Source: Methanoplanus limicola DSM 2279
GTDB lineage: Archaea; Halobacteriota; Methanomicrobia; Methanomicrobiales; Methanomicrobiaceae
Length of the DNA stretch: 64,000 nucleotides
Assembly: GCF_000243255.1 (NCBI RefSeq)
Contig: NZ_CM001436.1
Span: 656,077 to 720,076 of the forward strand
Direction of reading: 5' to 3'
Positions 37,934 to 47,434 of the stretch are shown here, one piece after another. The position numbers and the translations under genes are program-made. Below the pieces are notes generated by a model that was not told the origin of the DNA, made no database searches, and saw only the letters and a list, made by a program, of their open reading frames with translations. Each line of letters opens with the position of its first letter. Within the stretch, counting starts at the first letter, position 1.

Positions 37934-39210
37934 TGAAAACCGGATTTGAAACCGAGAAGATAATCGGGACGGAATATTACATAACCGATTCTTTGGGTAC
38001 AGGGGGAATTCTCAGGAAAACACCTGAGGACTTCACTGTAAAGGAGATATACGGCGAGAAGAAGATGACAGGCGGCCCTTACCTCATCTGCGAGCTTGAG
38101 AAGAGAAACTGGGAGCTTCAGAGGGCTGTAAAAGAGATTTCAAAGAGGCTTGGTATCAGCCACAGAAGAATAGGCTGGGCCGGTACAAAGGACAAAAATG
38201 CCGTCACCACACAGCTAATTTCCCTATATAATATAGACGAGGAGAGAATCTCAGCCCTCAGCATAAAAGATATGGTCCTAAAACCGGTCGGCAGAGCAAA
38301 TGCTCAGCTCTCGCTCGGTGAACTTAAGGGCAACGGCTTCGGGATTACGATAAGTGACTGTGAATGCAGCACGGAAGAAATGAATGGTGCTGCTGAAGAG
38401 TGCCGCATTGCCGGGGAGAAGGGGATAATCCCAAATTACTACGGCATACAGCGCTTCGGAGCAGCAAGGCCGATATCCCACCTTGCAGGGCTTGAGATCC
38501 TCAAAGGTGATTACGAATCGGCGGTAGCCTGCTATGTCGGCATGTCATTTCCGGATGAGAAACCTGAAACAAGAGAGGCAAGGGACATTTATTACAAAAA
38601 CCGTGACCCGGTGGAGGGCCTGAATGTAATCCCTGTCTTTCTCCGGTATGAAAGAGCAATGCTTCATCACCTGACAGAAAAACCGGATGATTATCAGGGC
38701 GCACTAAAAGTGCTGCCACCAAAACTGCTCTCAATGCTCGTCAGTGCCTGCCAGTCCTATATATTCAACAGGGCGCTTTCTCACAGGATAGAATCAGGCA
38801 CAGGCTTAAACGAGATAATACCTGGAGACCGTATCATCTTCTCAGATGGAAAGGAGGATATTGCAGATGAGAAGAACATCAATACCGCAAAGGTGCATAT
38901 GAGAAGAGGCAGATGCATGCCGGCAATATTTATGCCCGGCAGTGAGGAGTACAGAGTCTGCGGAGAGACTGACACCTTCATAGAAGAAATTATGGCAGAA
39001 CTCGGCATTGACAGGGAGAGCTACAGAATCGCAGCTGCACTTACAGAGACCTCATTTAAAGGCAATACCAGACCTGTGGCAATAAAGGCGGATATATCAT
39101 ACGAAATTTCAGAAAACAGCCTGAAGCTTGACTTCACCCTCCCGCCCGGCCATTATGCAACAACCGTATGCAGGGAGATAATGAAGACAAATCCACTGAA
39201 TATGGCCTGA
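37930..39210 (+). CDS. truD: tRNA pseudouridine(13) synthase TruD
   Basis: 426 aa. Catalytic aspartate in the motif RIGWAGTKDKNAVTTQ (~78-92), KGNGFGITI, and the TruD signature NYYGIQRFG (~158) with the large inserted TRUD domain between. Makes pseudouridine at position 13 (archaeal type) in tRNA. Full length for the archaeal family. Coupled to pth2. Confidence 0.93.
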   Translation: MMKTGFETEKIIGTEYYITDSLGTGGILRKTPEDFTVKEIYGEKKMTGGPYLICELEKRNWELQRAVKEISKRLGISHRRIGWAGTKDKNAVTTQLISLYNIDEERISALSIKDMVLKPVGRANAQLSLGELKGNGFGITISDCECSTEEMNGAAEECRIAGEKGIIPNYYGIQRFGAARPISHLAGLEILKGDYESAVACYVGMSFPDEKPETREARDIYYKNRDPVEGLNVIPVFLRYERAMLHHLTEKPDDYQGALKVLPPKLLSMLVSACQSYIFNRALSHRIESGTGLNEIIPGDRIIFSDGKEDIADEKNINTAKVHMRRGRCMPAIFMPGSEEYRVCGETDTFIEEIMAELGIDRESYRIAAALTETSFKGNTRPVAIKADISYEISENSLKLDFTLPPGHYATTVCREIMKTNPLNMA

Positions 39211-39299
39211 TTCAGGAATAATAAAATAAAATACTATTTTTACAGAAAAATTATAAACCAAAGGCATCAGATTATACCGGAAAAATACCGGGATAAATC

Positions 39300-40112
39300 T
39301 CAGGCAGAATCAGCCTTAAAGCTGCCTCTGCTCCGGCTGAGTTCCCTCGCACCTTCCATCGCAGCATAAAGGTTGCCCGTCCGGTCGACAAGCCCAAGCT
39401 CAATCGCCCTCGAACCACGGACAATCTGGGCCTCCTCAATATCGGCGCGTGAGATATTTCTCTGCTCCATCACATCACTGATAAAAAGTTCAAAACTGTC
39501 ATCAACGATCTCCTGAACATAATCCCTCTCCTCAGTTGTCATGGACCTGTACTCTGAGCCTATATCCTTCTGCTCACCGGATTTCACAACCGAAACATTG
39601 ACCCCTTCCTTCTCAAGAGAGCCGCTGATGTCATGAAATGTCCAGATCGTCCCTATACTTCCTGTCATCGTGTCCGGATTTGCATAGATGAGATCAGAGT
39701 GTGCACTTATATGGTACGCCGCAGAGGTTGCGATATCCCCCATTGAGACGACAACGGGCTTTTTTGTCTTCGCATACTCAACATCCTGGATTATCTCCTG
39801 TGCGCCTGCCGGAGAGCCGCCCGGACTGTTTACCCTGAGAACTATTGCATCTATGAGAGGATTGTCCGCTGCCTCGCGGATCTGAGAACCGGCATACTCG
39901 CTGCCGATGTACCCGCCGCCATAGCTGTTGCCTGATACAATGGTCCCTTCAATCCTGACAACCTTAACACCTCCCTCCTCAGAAAAAGGAATGAATGCCA
40001 GAGCGATAATGAGAAGAACAGAGATCAGAATTCCGGCTAAAAACCACTTCAGACCATTCTTCCGGAATTTCTTCTTCTCCCTCTTTTTCATCTCATCTTC
40101 AAACCAGGACAT
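39300..40112 (-). CDS. sppA: signal peptide peptidase SppA-like (S49 family)
   Basis: 270 aa. One N-terminal transmembrane helix (~22-43) anchors the enzyme, with catalytic domain outside. NSPGGSPAGAQEI (~105) and serine region SMGDIATSAAYHIS (~133, catalytic Ser in the AxSAAY context), and a Lys later in VVKSGEQKDIG. Degrades cleaved signal peptides in the membrane. Ten bases separate it from the upstream reductase gene; the pair probably shares a transcript. Confidence 0.88.
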   Translation of the reverse strand: MSWFEDEMKKREKKKFRKNGLKWFLAGILISVLLIIALAFIPFSEEGGVKVVRIEGTIVSGNSYGGGYIGSEYAGSQIREAADNPLIDAIVLRVNSPGGSPAGAQEIIQDVEYAKTKKPVVVSMGDIATSAAYHISAHSDLIYANPDTMTGSIGTIWTFHDISGSLEKEGVNVSVVKSGEQKDIGSEYRSMTTEERDYVQEIVDDSFELFISDVMEQRNISRADIEEAQIVRGSRAIELGLVDRTGNLYAAMEGARELSRSRGSFKADSA

Positions 40113-40121
40113 GGGTTCAGA

Positions 40122-40829
40122 TCACCTGTACAAAACATCGTACTCAGTAACAAGATTAGTGCCGCACAGATAGTGCTTCTTAAGTTCAAGCCGGAACATC
40201 TCATCCTCAGAATCAATATGCATACCTCCAACAAGGGAAGGCGTGTCATATCCACCTACAATGAAGGGCAGATGAATTAGCCTTATTTCGTCAACCAGCC
40301 GGTTCTGAAGCATATAATAATTTAAGGTAGGACCTCCCTCAACCATCAGGGATTTGATGCCATAATCTCTGGCAAGAATCTCCATAAGCAGAGTATAATC
40401 GACATGAATGTCGCCTGCAACCACGACTTTAACGCCGCGGCTTTCCAGGTACTTTATATTTTCAGGACCTGCCGCCTTAGTAACGGCAACAATAGTTTCT
40501 GCATCGTTTAAGAGGACATTTGAGTCAGCAGGAAGATCGCCCAGGCTGCACGGGATAACCCTCACCGGACTCTTACCCTCAACATGCCGCACTGTAAGAA
40601 AGGAGTTGTCGATTCTTATTGTATTTGAACCGACCATAATTGCGTCATATTCGGCCCTGGTCTTATGAAGCAGAATATCGGTCTTCTCATCCATGTACTT
40701 CATAAGTATCTTGCTTGAGGCGCCCTTCTTCAGAGTCAGTTTCCCGTCAGCAGTAATCTCTGACATTATGAGCACATGAGGTTTAATCTTATTTTCAGAC
40801 ATAGTCATCATATATAATTGTTTAATCAT
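40122..40829 (-). CDS. 2,5-diamino-6-ribosylamino-pyrimidinone 5'-phosphate reductase
   Basis: 235 aa; RibD C-terminal fold without a deaminase domain. Motifs SEITADGKLTLKKG (~23), HKTRAEYDAIMVGSNTIR (~55), SLMVEGGPTLNYYML (~165). In archaea this enzyme reduces the ribosyl side chain at the step shared by riboflavin and coenzyme F420 chromophore synthesis. The true start may be a few codons in (MMTMSENK). A TATA-like CATTTAAATAATC lies ~30-40 bases upstream. Confidence 0.85.
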   Translation of the reverse strand: MIKQLYMMTMSENKIKPHVLIMSEITADGKLTLKKGASSKILMKYMDEKTDILLHKTRAEYDAIMVGSNTIRIDNSFLTVRHVEGKSPVRVIPCSLGDLPADSNVLLNDAETIVAVTKAAGPENIKYLESRGVKVVVAGDIHVDYTLLMEILARDYGIKSLMVEGGPTLNYYMLQNRLVDEIRLIHLPFIVGGYDTPSLVGGMHIDSEDEMFRLELKKHYLCGTNLVTEYDVLYR

Positions 40830-41009
40830 CTTTTTGCAGACAAAACAGTTATCATTTATGATTATTTAAATGCCTTTTAACCAACAGGTTTGATGACAGT
40901 AACCGGCAGGCATATAATATAATTACCGGAAATTGACAGAATCAACATGAATTTTCAGTAACGGTCAAGTTGGTTTTTTCACTCTGCAACTACTAATAAT
41001 GATCAGGAT

Positions 41010-41654
41010 ATGAATATTACTTCCCTCAGACCCAAATTTACAAAATGCCTTGAGCCACTCGCAGGCATATTCATAAAACTGGGCATCTCTCCGAATATGA
41101 TAACCGCACTGTCACTCATTGCCGGAATTATCGCAGCTTATCTCTTCTTAATCAGAATGTTTCCGGCAGGAGCACTCATGCTGTTATTATCGGCAGTGCT
41201 CGATCTCACAGACGGAAGTGTTGCAAGGGCAAAAGGGACAGAAAGCAGATTCGGTGCTGTAATCGACTGGATTGTTGACAAATATGTGGACGGAATTGTG
41301 ATTATTGCAATAGGTCTGTCCGGAATACCGATAATCTCAGGCATATTTAACCTGGCACCGCAGTATATTCCGGTTGCGGACTTCGCAGTCGCCGCATTCG
41401 CCCTCTTCGGCTCAATGATAAATACATTCATCAAACCTGTTGTCTATGCCGAGGCAGGATTTCAGGAGAGGGAGGACGGGAAGATAAATGACCCGCTTGA
41501 AGGAGTTGGCTTTTTCGGGAGGCCGGAAACGATAATTATTCTGATTATCGGGGGCCTTACCGGGTTCATCTGGGCATCAGTAATCATCGTTGCGGTCTGC
41601 ACAAATCTCTCAGCCATACAGAGAATTATTTATCTCTACCAAAACCTCCGGTAA
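41010..41654 (+). CDS. CDP-alcohol phosphatidyltransferase
   Basis: 214 aa with about six transmembrane helices. Active-site signature D-x2-DG-x2-AR-x8-G-x3-D-x3-D is present as DLTDGSVARAKGTESRFGAV followed by IDWIVD (~69-95). Transfers a phospho-lipid from CDP-archaeol to an alcohol such as inositol phosphate, serine or glycerol phosphate. The archaetidylinositol-phosphate or archaetidylserine branch cannot be separated by eye. It converges on and overlaps the 3' end of the archaeosortase gene by 29 bases. Confidence 0.85.
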   Translation: MNITSLRPKFTKCLEPLAGIFIKLGISPNMITALSLIAGIIAAYLFLIRMFPAGALMLLLSAVLDLTDGSVARAKGTESRFGAVIDWIVDKYVDGIVIIAIGLSGIPIISGIFNLAPQYIPVADFAVAAFALFGSMINTFIKPVVYAEAGFQEREDGKINDPLEGVGFFGRPETIIILIIGGLTGFIWASVIIVAVCTNLSAIQRIIYLYQNLR

Positions 41655-42450
41655 AATACTTTATTTTACCATAATAGAGGTTAACAATCTCTTCTGAAAA
41701 TATACCCAGATTTCTGTTGATTCTGAACAGGATAAGTGCAAGAACTATCAGAAATACAAGTGCGCCAAGTTCTGCAATCACATTATGCGCCCAGAAGAAA
41801 CTTTCATAGCCATACTCCCCGTTTGACGCAATCTCAGGGAGTACCTGGAGCCACTGACCAGTATATGCCATAATAACAAAGACATTCCTGAAGAGGTTAA
41901 GGATATAGATTACCGGCGCGACAACAAGAAAAGAGAGAATCTTCTCATTAAAGGTTGATGGTACACAGAATGCAAGCCCAAGCATAATTGCTATCGCCTG
42001 AAGACCTGTACAGGCCAGGATAATCTCAACCCGGAACCCGTCATGCGACACCAGATTCCACGCAAGCTGTGTGATATCAAAACCTATTGCATTCAGAATA
42101 ACGACACACTGTGATGTAACAATCGCAATCAGGGCATCACCCAGCGGCTGAATATATCCAAAAGGCACATAGATCAGGAAGGCAATTGCCGCGCCTCTGC
42201 TGAGATAGTGAACATATTTATTGTCCTTTAACAGTTCACCTGCCGTTATGGCAACAAAAGGAATCCCAAGTATCCCGATAACCGGATATAAAAAATTATT
42301 TTCACTATTTATGTAATACGGGATATCGGCTACAACAGAGGCAACGATAAAAACCCAGCCCGCAATTGCAGGGTATTTCCTGAATTTTTCAGGAATTACA
42401 AGAAATATAAGAAATGATATTGCAGACGCAAAAACAAGGGCCGCTTCCAT
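41626..42450 (-). CDS. artA: archaeosortase A
   Basis: 274 aa, about eight membrane helices. Conserved catalytic triad: Cys in ILACTGLQAIA (~146), Arg in LFRNVFVIMAY (~188) and His in FFWAHNVIAE (~225). ArtA processes proteins bearing a C-terminal PGF-CTERM sorting signal, and in haloarchaea this leads to lipid anchoring of the S-layer glycoprotein. No protein in this window has such a signal, so the substrates lie elsewhere. The overlapped neighbour makes phospholipids, which is suggestive because lipid attachment is the reaction outcome. Confidence 0.9.
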   Translation of the reverse strand: MEAALVFASAISFLIFLVIPEKFRKYPAIAGWVFIVASVVADIPYYINSENNFLYPVIGILGIPFVAITAGELLKDNKYVHYLSRGAAIAFLIYVPFGYIQPLGDALIAIVTSQCVVILNAIGFDITQLAWNLVSHDGFRVEIILACTGLQAIAIMLGLAFCVPSTFNEKILSFLVVAPVIYILNLFRNVFVIMAYTGQWLQVLPEIASNGEYGYESFFWAHNVIAELGALVFLIVLALILFRINRNLGIFSEEIVNLYYGKIKYFTGGFGRDK

Positions 42451-42561
42451 TACAGAATTATTTATCCTGAAAGGGTTTTTAGATTGTCATTTTACAAAAA
42501 AATGGAGTTGAGGGTGCCTGATTCGCAAGGGTTATTCACAGATAAAATAAAAATTTATACA

Positions 42562-42876
42562 ATGATGTTTTGTCCAGAGTGCAAAAGCCTGATGAAGGCA
42601 TCCGGCGGTAAGCTAAAATGTACCAGATGCGGTTTTGAAAAAGATATTGCTAATAAATCCCAGTTAATGAAGACCTCAACAAGGACAGAGAAGGAGATCA
42701 CCATCGTTGACAGTGAAGATGAGATTGCAACACTCCCGACAACCGCAATAAGATGCCCTGAGTGTGGAAACAACACGGCATTCTGGTGGCTCAGGCAGTT
42801 AAGATCTGCTGATGAAAGTGAGGTCCGGTTCTTCAAATGCACAAAGTGCAAGTTCACCTGGCGTGAATACGACTGA
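42562..42876 (+). CDS. tfs: transcription factor S (TFIIS-like, TFS)
   Basis: 104 aa from ATG 42562 (MMFCPECKSLM), the family's standard start; a longer open frame from TTG 42484 has no homology upstream. N-terminal zinc ribbon CPEC … CTRC and C-terminal ribbon CPEC … CTKC, with the RNA-cleavage acidic pair in RSADESEVRFF (~82-86). Stimulates transcript cleavage by stalled archaeal RNA polymerase. TATA-like AAAAATTTATAC a few bases upstream suggests the frame upstream of 42562 is promoter. Confidence 0.92.
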   Translation: MMFCPECKSLMKASGGKLKCTRCGFEKDIANKSQLMKTSTRTEKEITIVDSEDEIATLPTTAIRCPECGNNTAFWWLRQLRSADESEVRFFKCTKCKFTWREYD

Positions 42877-43133
42877 GGCAGATAAACAGATAAAATCAAT
42901 CAAAATTCCGGAATAAATCCCGGACAATAATTTTTAAATCCCAAAATAATATCAGAACCATCCCGCAGGAAATTTTTAAAAAGACTCTTTTCAGACGCGG
43001 AATCAATCATTAAGAACCATTCCAAAAGTAATACGGAGTGTAAAATACAATAATCACCGCACGCCTGTACAGTGAACAGGTCTGCTAAATACGGATAAAT
43101 TCCGGTATGAAAGGACAATAAAAGAAAAAAATA

Positions 43134-45194
43134 TTAGAAGAGTCCCTGACCCTTTGCACGGAACTTGCTCTGAAGAGTCCTGCCGACTACACGGAAGGCA
43201 GTCTCAAGCTCTTCAAAAGGTGGCACCTTATTCTCTCTTAAAATTTCACGCCCTCCTGTCATCTCAGCACCGCCAAGAAGCACGGACACTATGCGCTTAT
43301 CGGTGTCATCCGAAAGCTGCATGATCTGCTTTGCAAACCTCTCAGAAGTGAGCACAAGGTTCGGGAATCCTATTACAACACAGATATCCCAGAGATCGTC
43401 ATGCTTTGCGAGGACATTGAAGGTTCTTGCAAACCTCTCGCCGTCTGCATCACCAAGGAGATCAACAGGGTTGCCTTTGTTCCAGAATTCCGGCAGGAAA
43501 GTATTCATCTCATCAATGACATTCTGCGGCAGGTCAACTATCTCAATACCATAGCGCTCTGCGTAATCGGTTGAGAGAACTGCAAAACCGCCTGCATTTG
43601 TAACCACTACAGCCCTTCTGCCAAGCGGATAGTGCTTGTGGTGTGAGAGGAATTCAGCAGCAAGGAAGGCATCTTCGAGGTTTGTAACCGAAAGAACGCC
43701 CGCCTCACGGAAGGCCTCCATATAGACCTCGTAACTTCCTGCAAGTGAACCTGTGTGTGAGGCTGCCGCTGCACGACCCCTTGCTGATGAACCGGATTTT
43801 ATTGCAACAACAGGTTTAACCTTTGCAACTTCACTCACACGCTTCATGAACTCCCGGCCATTGTTAATCTCCTCAATATACATGATGATTGCATCGGTAT
43901 TCTCATCCGACTCTGCCCAGTGGAGATAATCAAGGAAGGTTAAGTCACTCTGGTTTCCTACAGAGACTACAGATGAGAATCCGACATCATGCGTGAGACT
44001 CCAGTCAACAACAGCATTTACAATTGCACCACTCTGTGAAAGGAAGGCGATGTTGCCGGGTGTCGGTGATCTCTGGACATAGGTCGTATCATATCCTTTA
44101 TGAGGGCTGATAAGTCCGAGACAGTTAGGCCCTACAATTCTTGTGCCATGCCTCTTTGCAATGGCAACCATCTTCTCTTCAAGCTTTCTGCCCTCCTCAT
44201 TCATCTCCTTGAATCCGGCAGTGATTACAACCGCAATCTTAACGCCCTTCTTGCCGCACTCATCCATCACACCCGGCACAAGTCTTGACGGGACTGTAAT
44301 TACAGCCATGTCGACATTCCCTTCGACATCAAGAATGCTCGGGTACGTCTTAAAGCACATAATGCGGTCCCTGTTTGGATTTACAGGGTAGAGTTTGCCG
44401 GGGAATGACGAGAGTTTGTGCATTACAGCATAACCCATCTTTCCAGGGCTCTCGGATGCACCTATAACTGCAATAGATTCCGGATTGAAATACTCAACCG
44501 GAACAAGCTCCTGTTCGGCCTGACTGCCGTTATGCTCATCACTGAAGATGAAAGCCGTATCAACAGCACATGCGCCCTTTTCATAAAGCCTGAGAGGATT
44601 GATATCAAACTCTTTTAAGTCCTCAGTCTCTTCAAAGGCCCGGCAGACATTCATAATTATCTTTATAAGTCCGTCCTCGTCCTTTGGGGTTGATCCCCTG
44701 TATCCTGAGATCAGTTTGTAGGAGTTGATCTCACGGACCATTTTGCGGACTTCTTCTTCAGTTAAGGGCAGAATCCTGAGCGAGACATCTTTTAAGAATT
44801 CGACAAGTGTTCCGCCGATTCCAAATGTAATTGTCTTGCCAAAGGAGGGATCGGTCTTTCCTCCGATGATAAGCTCAACGCCCGATTCAGCCATCTCTTC
44901 AACAATTACACCCTCAATCTCCGCATCCGGATTTGCAGATGAAATATTGGATATAATTTTATCATATGCTCTGGATGCCTCTTCTGCACTGCTCACACCA
45001 ACTATGACACCTCCGGCGTCACTCTTGTGGATGATCTGCGGTGAGACGATCTTCATGACAACCGGAAATCCGATCTCTGCGGCAGAATCTGCCGCATCGT
45101 CTGCGGATTTTACAATCCTGTATTCAGGTACCGGCACATCATATTTTTTGAGGAAATCATATCCCTCTGCTTCACTTAATAACCATTCTGCCAT
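43134..45194 (-). CDS. acd: ADP-forming acyl-CoA synthetase (beta-alpha fusion)
   Basis: 686 aa. The N-terminal ATP-grasp half (~1-220, KIVSPQIIHKSDAGGVIVG) is followed by a CoA-binding Rossmann domain (SIAVIGASESPGKMGYAVM ~238) and two succinyl-CoA-ligase-like domains. The phosphohistidine loop AAAASHTGSLAGS is at ~478 and is the expected catalytic His. Converts acetyl- or other acyl-CoA plus ADP and phosphate to acid plus ATP. The beta subunit at the N-terminus is a circular order compared with the alpha-beta type. Single gene. Confidence 0.88.
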   Translation of the reverse strand: MAEWLLSEAEGYDFLKKYDVPVPEYRIVKSADDAADSAAEIGFPVVMKIVSPQIIHKSDAGGVIVGVSSAEEASRAYDKIISNISSANPDAEIEGVIVEEMAESGVELIIGGKTDPSFGKTITFGIGGTLVEFLKDVSLRILPLTEEEVRKMVREINSYKLISGYRGSTPKDEDGLIKIIMNVCRAFEETEDLKEFDINPLRLYEKGACAVDTAFIFSDEHNGSQAEQELVPVEYFNPESIAVIGASESPGKMGYAVMHKLSSFPGKLYPVNPNRDRIMCFKTYPSILDVEGNVDMAVITVPSRLVPGVMDECGKKGVKIAVVITAGFKEMNEEGRKLEEKMVAIAKRHGTRIVGPNCLGLISPHKGYDTTYVQRSPTPGNIAFLSQSGAIVNAVVDWSLTHDVGFSSVVSVGNQSDLTFLDYLHWAESDENTDAIIMYIEEINNGREFMKRVSEVAKVKPVVAIKSGSSARGRAAAASHTGSLAGSYEVYMEAFREAGVLSVTNLEDAFLAAEFLSHHKHYPLGRRAVVVTNAGGFAVLSTDYAERYGIEIVDLPQNVIDEMNTFLPEFWNKGNPVDLLGDADGERFARTFNVLAKHDDLWDICVVIGFPNLVLTSERFAKQIMQLSDDTDKRIVSVLLGGAEMTGGREILRENKVPPFEELETAFRVVGRTLQSKFRAKGQGLF

Positions 45195-45420
45195 ATTTTA
45201 ATCCTCTTTTTTCATAAAAGGGGTTTTGTAGAGGTCGGAAAATCTACCCATATAAGTTCAGATATTATTACTGAACCGGCATTTTCCGGCACAGACATAC
45301 CCTTCAACAAATGACGAAAAACCATTCGTTAGGATTTGCTTACCATCTATTGATCTAATTTATAGATAAAATTTTGTAATAGTTAATCGTGTAGAATAGA
45401 GAGTAGTTTAAATACATACC
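45195..45420. other. intergenic region between acd and tbp
   Basis: No gene seen. It contains the acd upstream sequence and AT-rich runs (CTAATTTATAGATAAAATTTTG, then TTTAAATACATA at ~45407) that may be an upstream promoter for tbp. The dyads closest to tbp are listed separately. Confidence 0.4.
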
Positions 45421-45423
45421 AAA

Positions 45424-45481
45424 GTTGCGCAACTAACTGTCGAATTCGACAACCAACCAATCATTTATATACTATATAAAT
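45424..45481 (+). promoter_or_regulatory. tbp promoter with three stacked palindromes
   Basis: In 58 bases there are three perfect dyads: GTTGCGCAAC (45424-45433), GTCGAATTCGAC (45439-45450), and ATTTATATACTATATAAAT (45463-45481). The last carries the TATA box. From its left TATA half, transcription would begin at or next to the ATG at 45495, giving a leaderless message. The first two dyads sit just upstream of the TATA element, the place for an activator, or for a repressor affecting TBP/TFB binding. TBP binding its own symmetrical site is also possible. Confidence 0.6.
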
Positions 45482-45494
45482 CCTTTTTATAAAC

Positions 45495-46055
45495 ATGAAG
45501 GTGAATCCTGAAGATTCTTTAAAGATAGAAAATATTGTAGCCTCCGCAAAGGTTGCCGATGAACTTGATCTTCAGATGATAAATGAAGAGATCAAAGATG
45601 CTGAGTACAACAAAAAGAGATTTCCGGGCGTTGTACTGAGGATGCAGGACCCAAAGATAGCAGCACTTGTATTTGGTTCAGGAAAAGTTGTCCTTACAGG
45701 GGCAAAAAGTATAGATAACCTCTCAAGAGGTCTTGAGATTCTCGGAGAGAAACTCAGGGCATTAAAACTGGATATACCCACCAACCTTGAATATAAGGTC
45801 CAGAATATTGTAACATCAGCAGACCTTGGATCCCCAATCAATCTTAATAAGATAGCAGTCGGGTTTAACCTTGACAGAATAGAATATGAACCTGAGCAGT
45901 TTCCGGGGCTGGTGTACCGCCTCGAAGAGCCAAAGGTCGTAGTATTATTATTTGGTTCAGGAAAACTGATCATAACGGGCGGTAAAGAGACAAAAGATGC
46001 GAAAGCGGCAGTCATAAAGATTATGTCAGACCTCTCAAACCTTGGACTCATATAA
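45495..46055 (+). CDS. tbp: TATA-box-binding protein
   Basis: 186 aa, two direct ~90-residue repeats (first FPGVVLRMQDPKIAALVFGS with GKVVLTGAKS; second FPGLVYRLEEPKVVVLLFGS with GKLIITGGKE), forming the saddle. Binds promoter TATA boxes with TFB to recruit RNA polymerase. Full length for archaeal TBP with a short N-terminus. Likely monocistronic. Confidence 0.95.
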   Translation: MKVNPEDSLKIENIVASAKVADELDLQMINEEIKDAEYNKKRFPGVVLRMQDPKIAALVFGSGKVVLTGAKSIDNLSRGLEILGEKLRALKLDIPTNLEYKVQNIVTSADLGSPINLNKIAVGFNLDRIEYEPEQFPGLVYRLEEPKVVVLLFGSGKLIITGGKETKDAKAAVIKIMSDLSNLGLI

Positions 46056-46197
46056 TATCTCCGGTTAAATAACAAATTCCATTTTTTTCAGATCAATATT
46101 TTTTGCATTAATTTCAGCAGAAGAAATACCCTGCATAGGATAAACACCTATATATATCATTTTGACATAATTTGTATGAAATAATTCTGGTGAAGAT

Positions 46198-46575
46198 ATG
46201 AAACTTGAAAAAGTACTAACATTTACAGATGCAGAAGAGGAGCTTGCCAATCTGCTTACAGAGATCGGCATGAAGAGAAATGTCTCAAAAGTGCTTGTAT
46301 ATCTTGCAAATACAAATGAGGCAACATCAAGGGATATTGAGAGGGGAACTGATCTCAGGCAGCCTGAAGTGAGCATTGCAATGAGGACACTCATGGAGAA
46401 GGAATGGATTGACAGCCGCGAGAGCAAAGCAGAGAGCAAAGGCAGGCCTGTTAAGATCTATTCACTCTCAAAGGACATCAATGACATAGTTGATATCATT
46501 GAAGTCGAAAAAGAGAAGGAAATTAATATTCAGCTCAAACTTATTGAGAAGGTAAGAGGCTTAATCGCCGAGTAG
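46198..46575 (+). CDS. winged-helix transcriptional regulator
   Basis: 125 aa. Winged helix over ~25-95: VSKVLVYLANTNEATSRDIE, helix-turn-helix GTDLRQPEVSIAMRTLMEK, then wing SKAESKGRPVKIYSLS. A C-terminal helix (~100-125) likely dimerises. MarR/TrmB-like; methanogens carry similar small regulators near metabolic genes. TATA-like CCTATATATATC and GGTGA precede it. It meets the convergent rpiA with a 15-base overlap. Confidence 0.75.
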   Translation: MKLEKVLTFTDAEEELANLLTEIGMKRNVSKVLVYLANTNEATSRDIERGTDLRQPEVSIAMRTLMEKEWIDSRESKAESKGRPVKIYSLSKDINDIVDIIEVEKEKEINIQLKLIEKVRGLIAE

Positions 46576-47253
46576 GATTACCTCAACATCATTTTTCTTT
46601 CCGATTACAACTCTGGTTTTAGAGGAATACTGCGTAAACAGTCCACAGGACAGTACTCCGGGTATATTGTTCAGTCTGCTCTCAAGGCTTTCCGGATCTT
46701 TGATTATCCCAAATGAGCAGTCTATCTCAAAATTGCCGCTGTCAGTTATTACCGGGCCGTCCTTCTTTACACCTTCCCTTACAACCGGAACTCCGCCAAG
46801 CTTTCTTACGGTCTCCATCATGGTTGAACATGCAAAGGGGATGACTTCAACGGGAACAACTGCATCAAGTCTGTCAGAGAGTTTTGAAGGATCGCTTACA
46901 ACTATAAAACTGTCTGCCGCATCGCATACACATTTTTCCATGGTCTGTGCCGCACCCCTGCCCTTAATCATCCTGAGCTTTGGATCAATCTGGTCTGCAC
47001 CATCGATTGCCAGATCAAGCGTGGGGTAATCGTCAAGAGTTCCAAGTGGTATGCCATACTCCCGTGCACGCCTCATCGCCTGATAGGAGGTCGGAACTCC
47101 CACTATGTCAAGACCACCGTTTATCATAGAGGAGAGTTTCTCCATTGCAAAAAATACTGTCGAACCGGTTCCAAGTCCGACAATCATCCCGTCTTCGACA
47201 AGTTCTGCCGCATAATAACCGGCATTCTTCTTCATAATATTAGCATCAGTCAT
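46561..47253 (-). CDS. rpiA: ribose-5-phosphate isomerase A
   Basis: 230 aa. Motifs GLGTGSTVFFAMEKL (~26), IDGADQIDPKLRMIKGRGAA (~80-100, catalytic Asp and Lys), and EVIPFACSTMM (~130). Interconverts ribose-5-phosphate and ribulose-5-phosphate. In these methanogens pentoses come from hexoses by reverse Hps/Phi reactions, so it is metabolically linked with the broken fae-hps at 6976-8118. Confidence 0.92.
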   Translation of the reverse strand: MTDANIMKKNAGYYAAELVEDGMIVGLGTGSTVFFAMEKLSSMINGGLDIVGVPTSYQAMRRAREYGIPLGTLDDYPTLDLAIDGADQIDPKLRMIKGRGAAQTMEKCVCDAADSFIVVSDPSKLSDRLDAVVPVEVIPFACSTMMETVRKLGGVPVVREGVKKDGPVITDSGNFEIDCSFGIIKDPESLESRLNNIPGVLSCGLFTQYSSKTRVVIGKKNDVEVILLGD

Positions 47254-47434
47254 GAAAATTCCTGATTATAATTGCATACCCATCTGAATTAAATTATTCC
47301 GGGAATTATGCAGAAGAGTAAGACGATGAGAACCGGAAATTTATAGGGGAACAGACATTCATCCGGTCAAAAATGAAATTTTTTAAAATAATTGATTTTC
47401 GGAGAAATCTGCTGATTCCTGCCTAAAAACCAGA

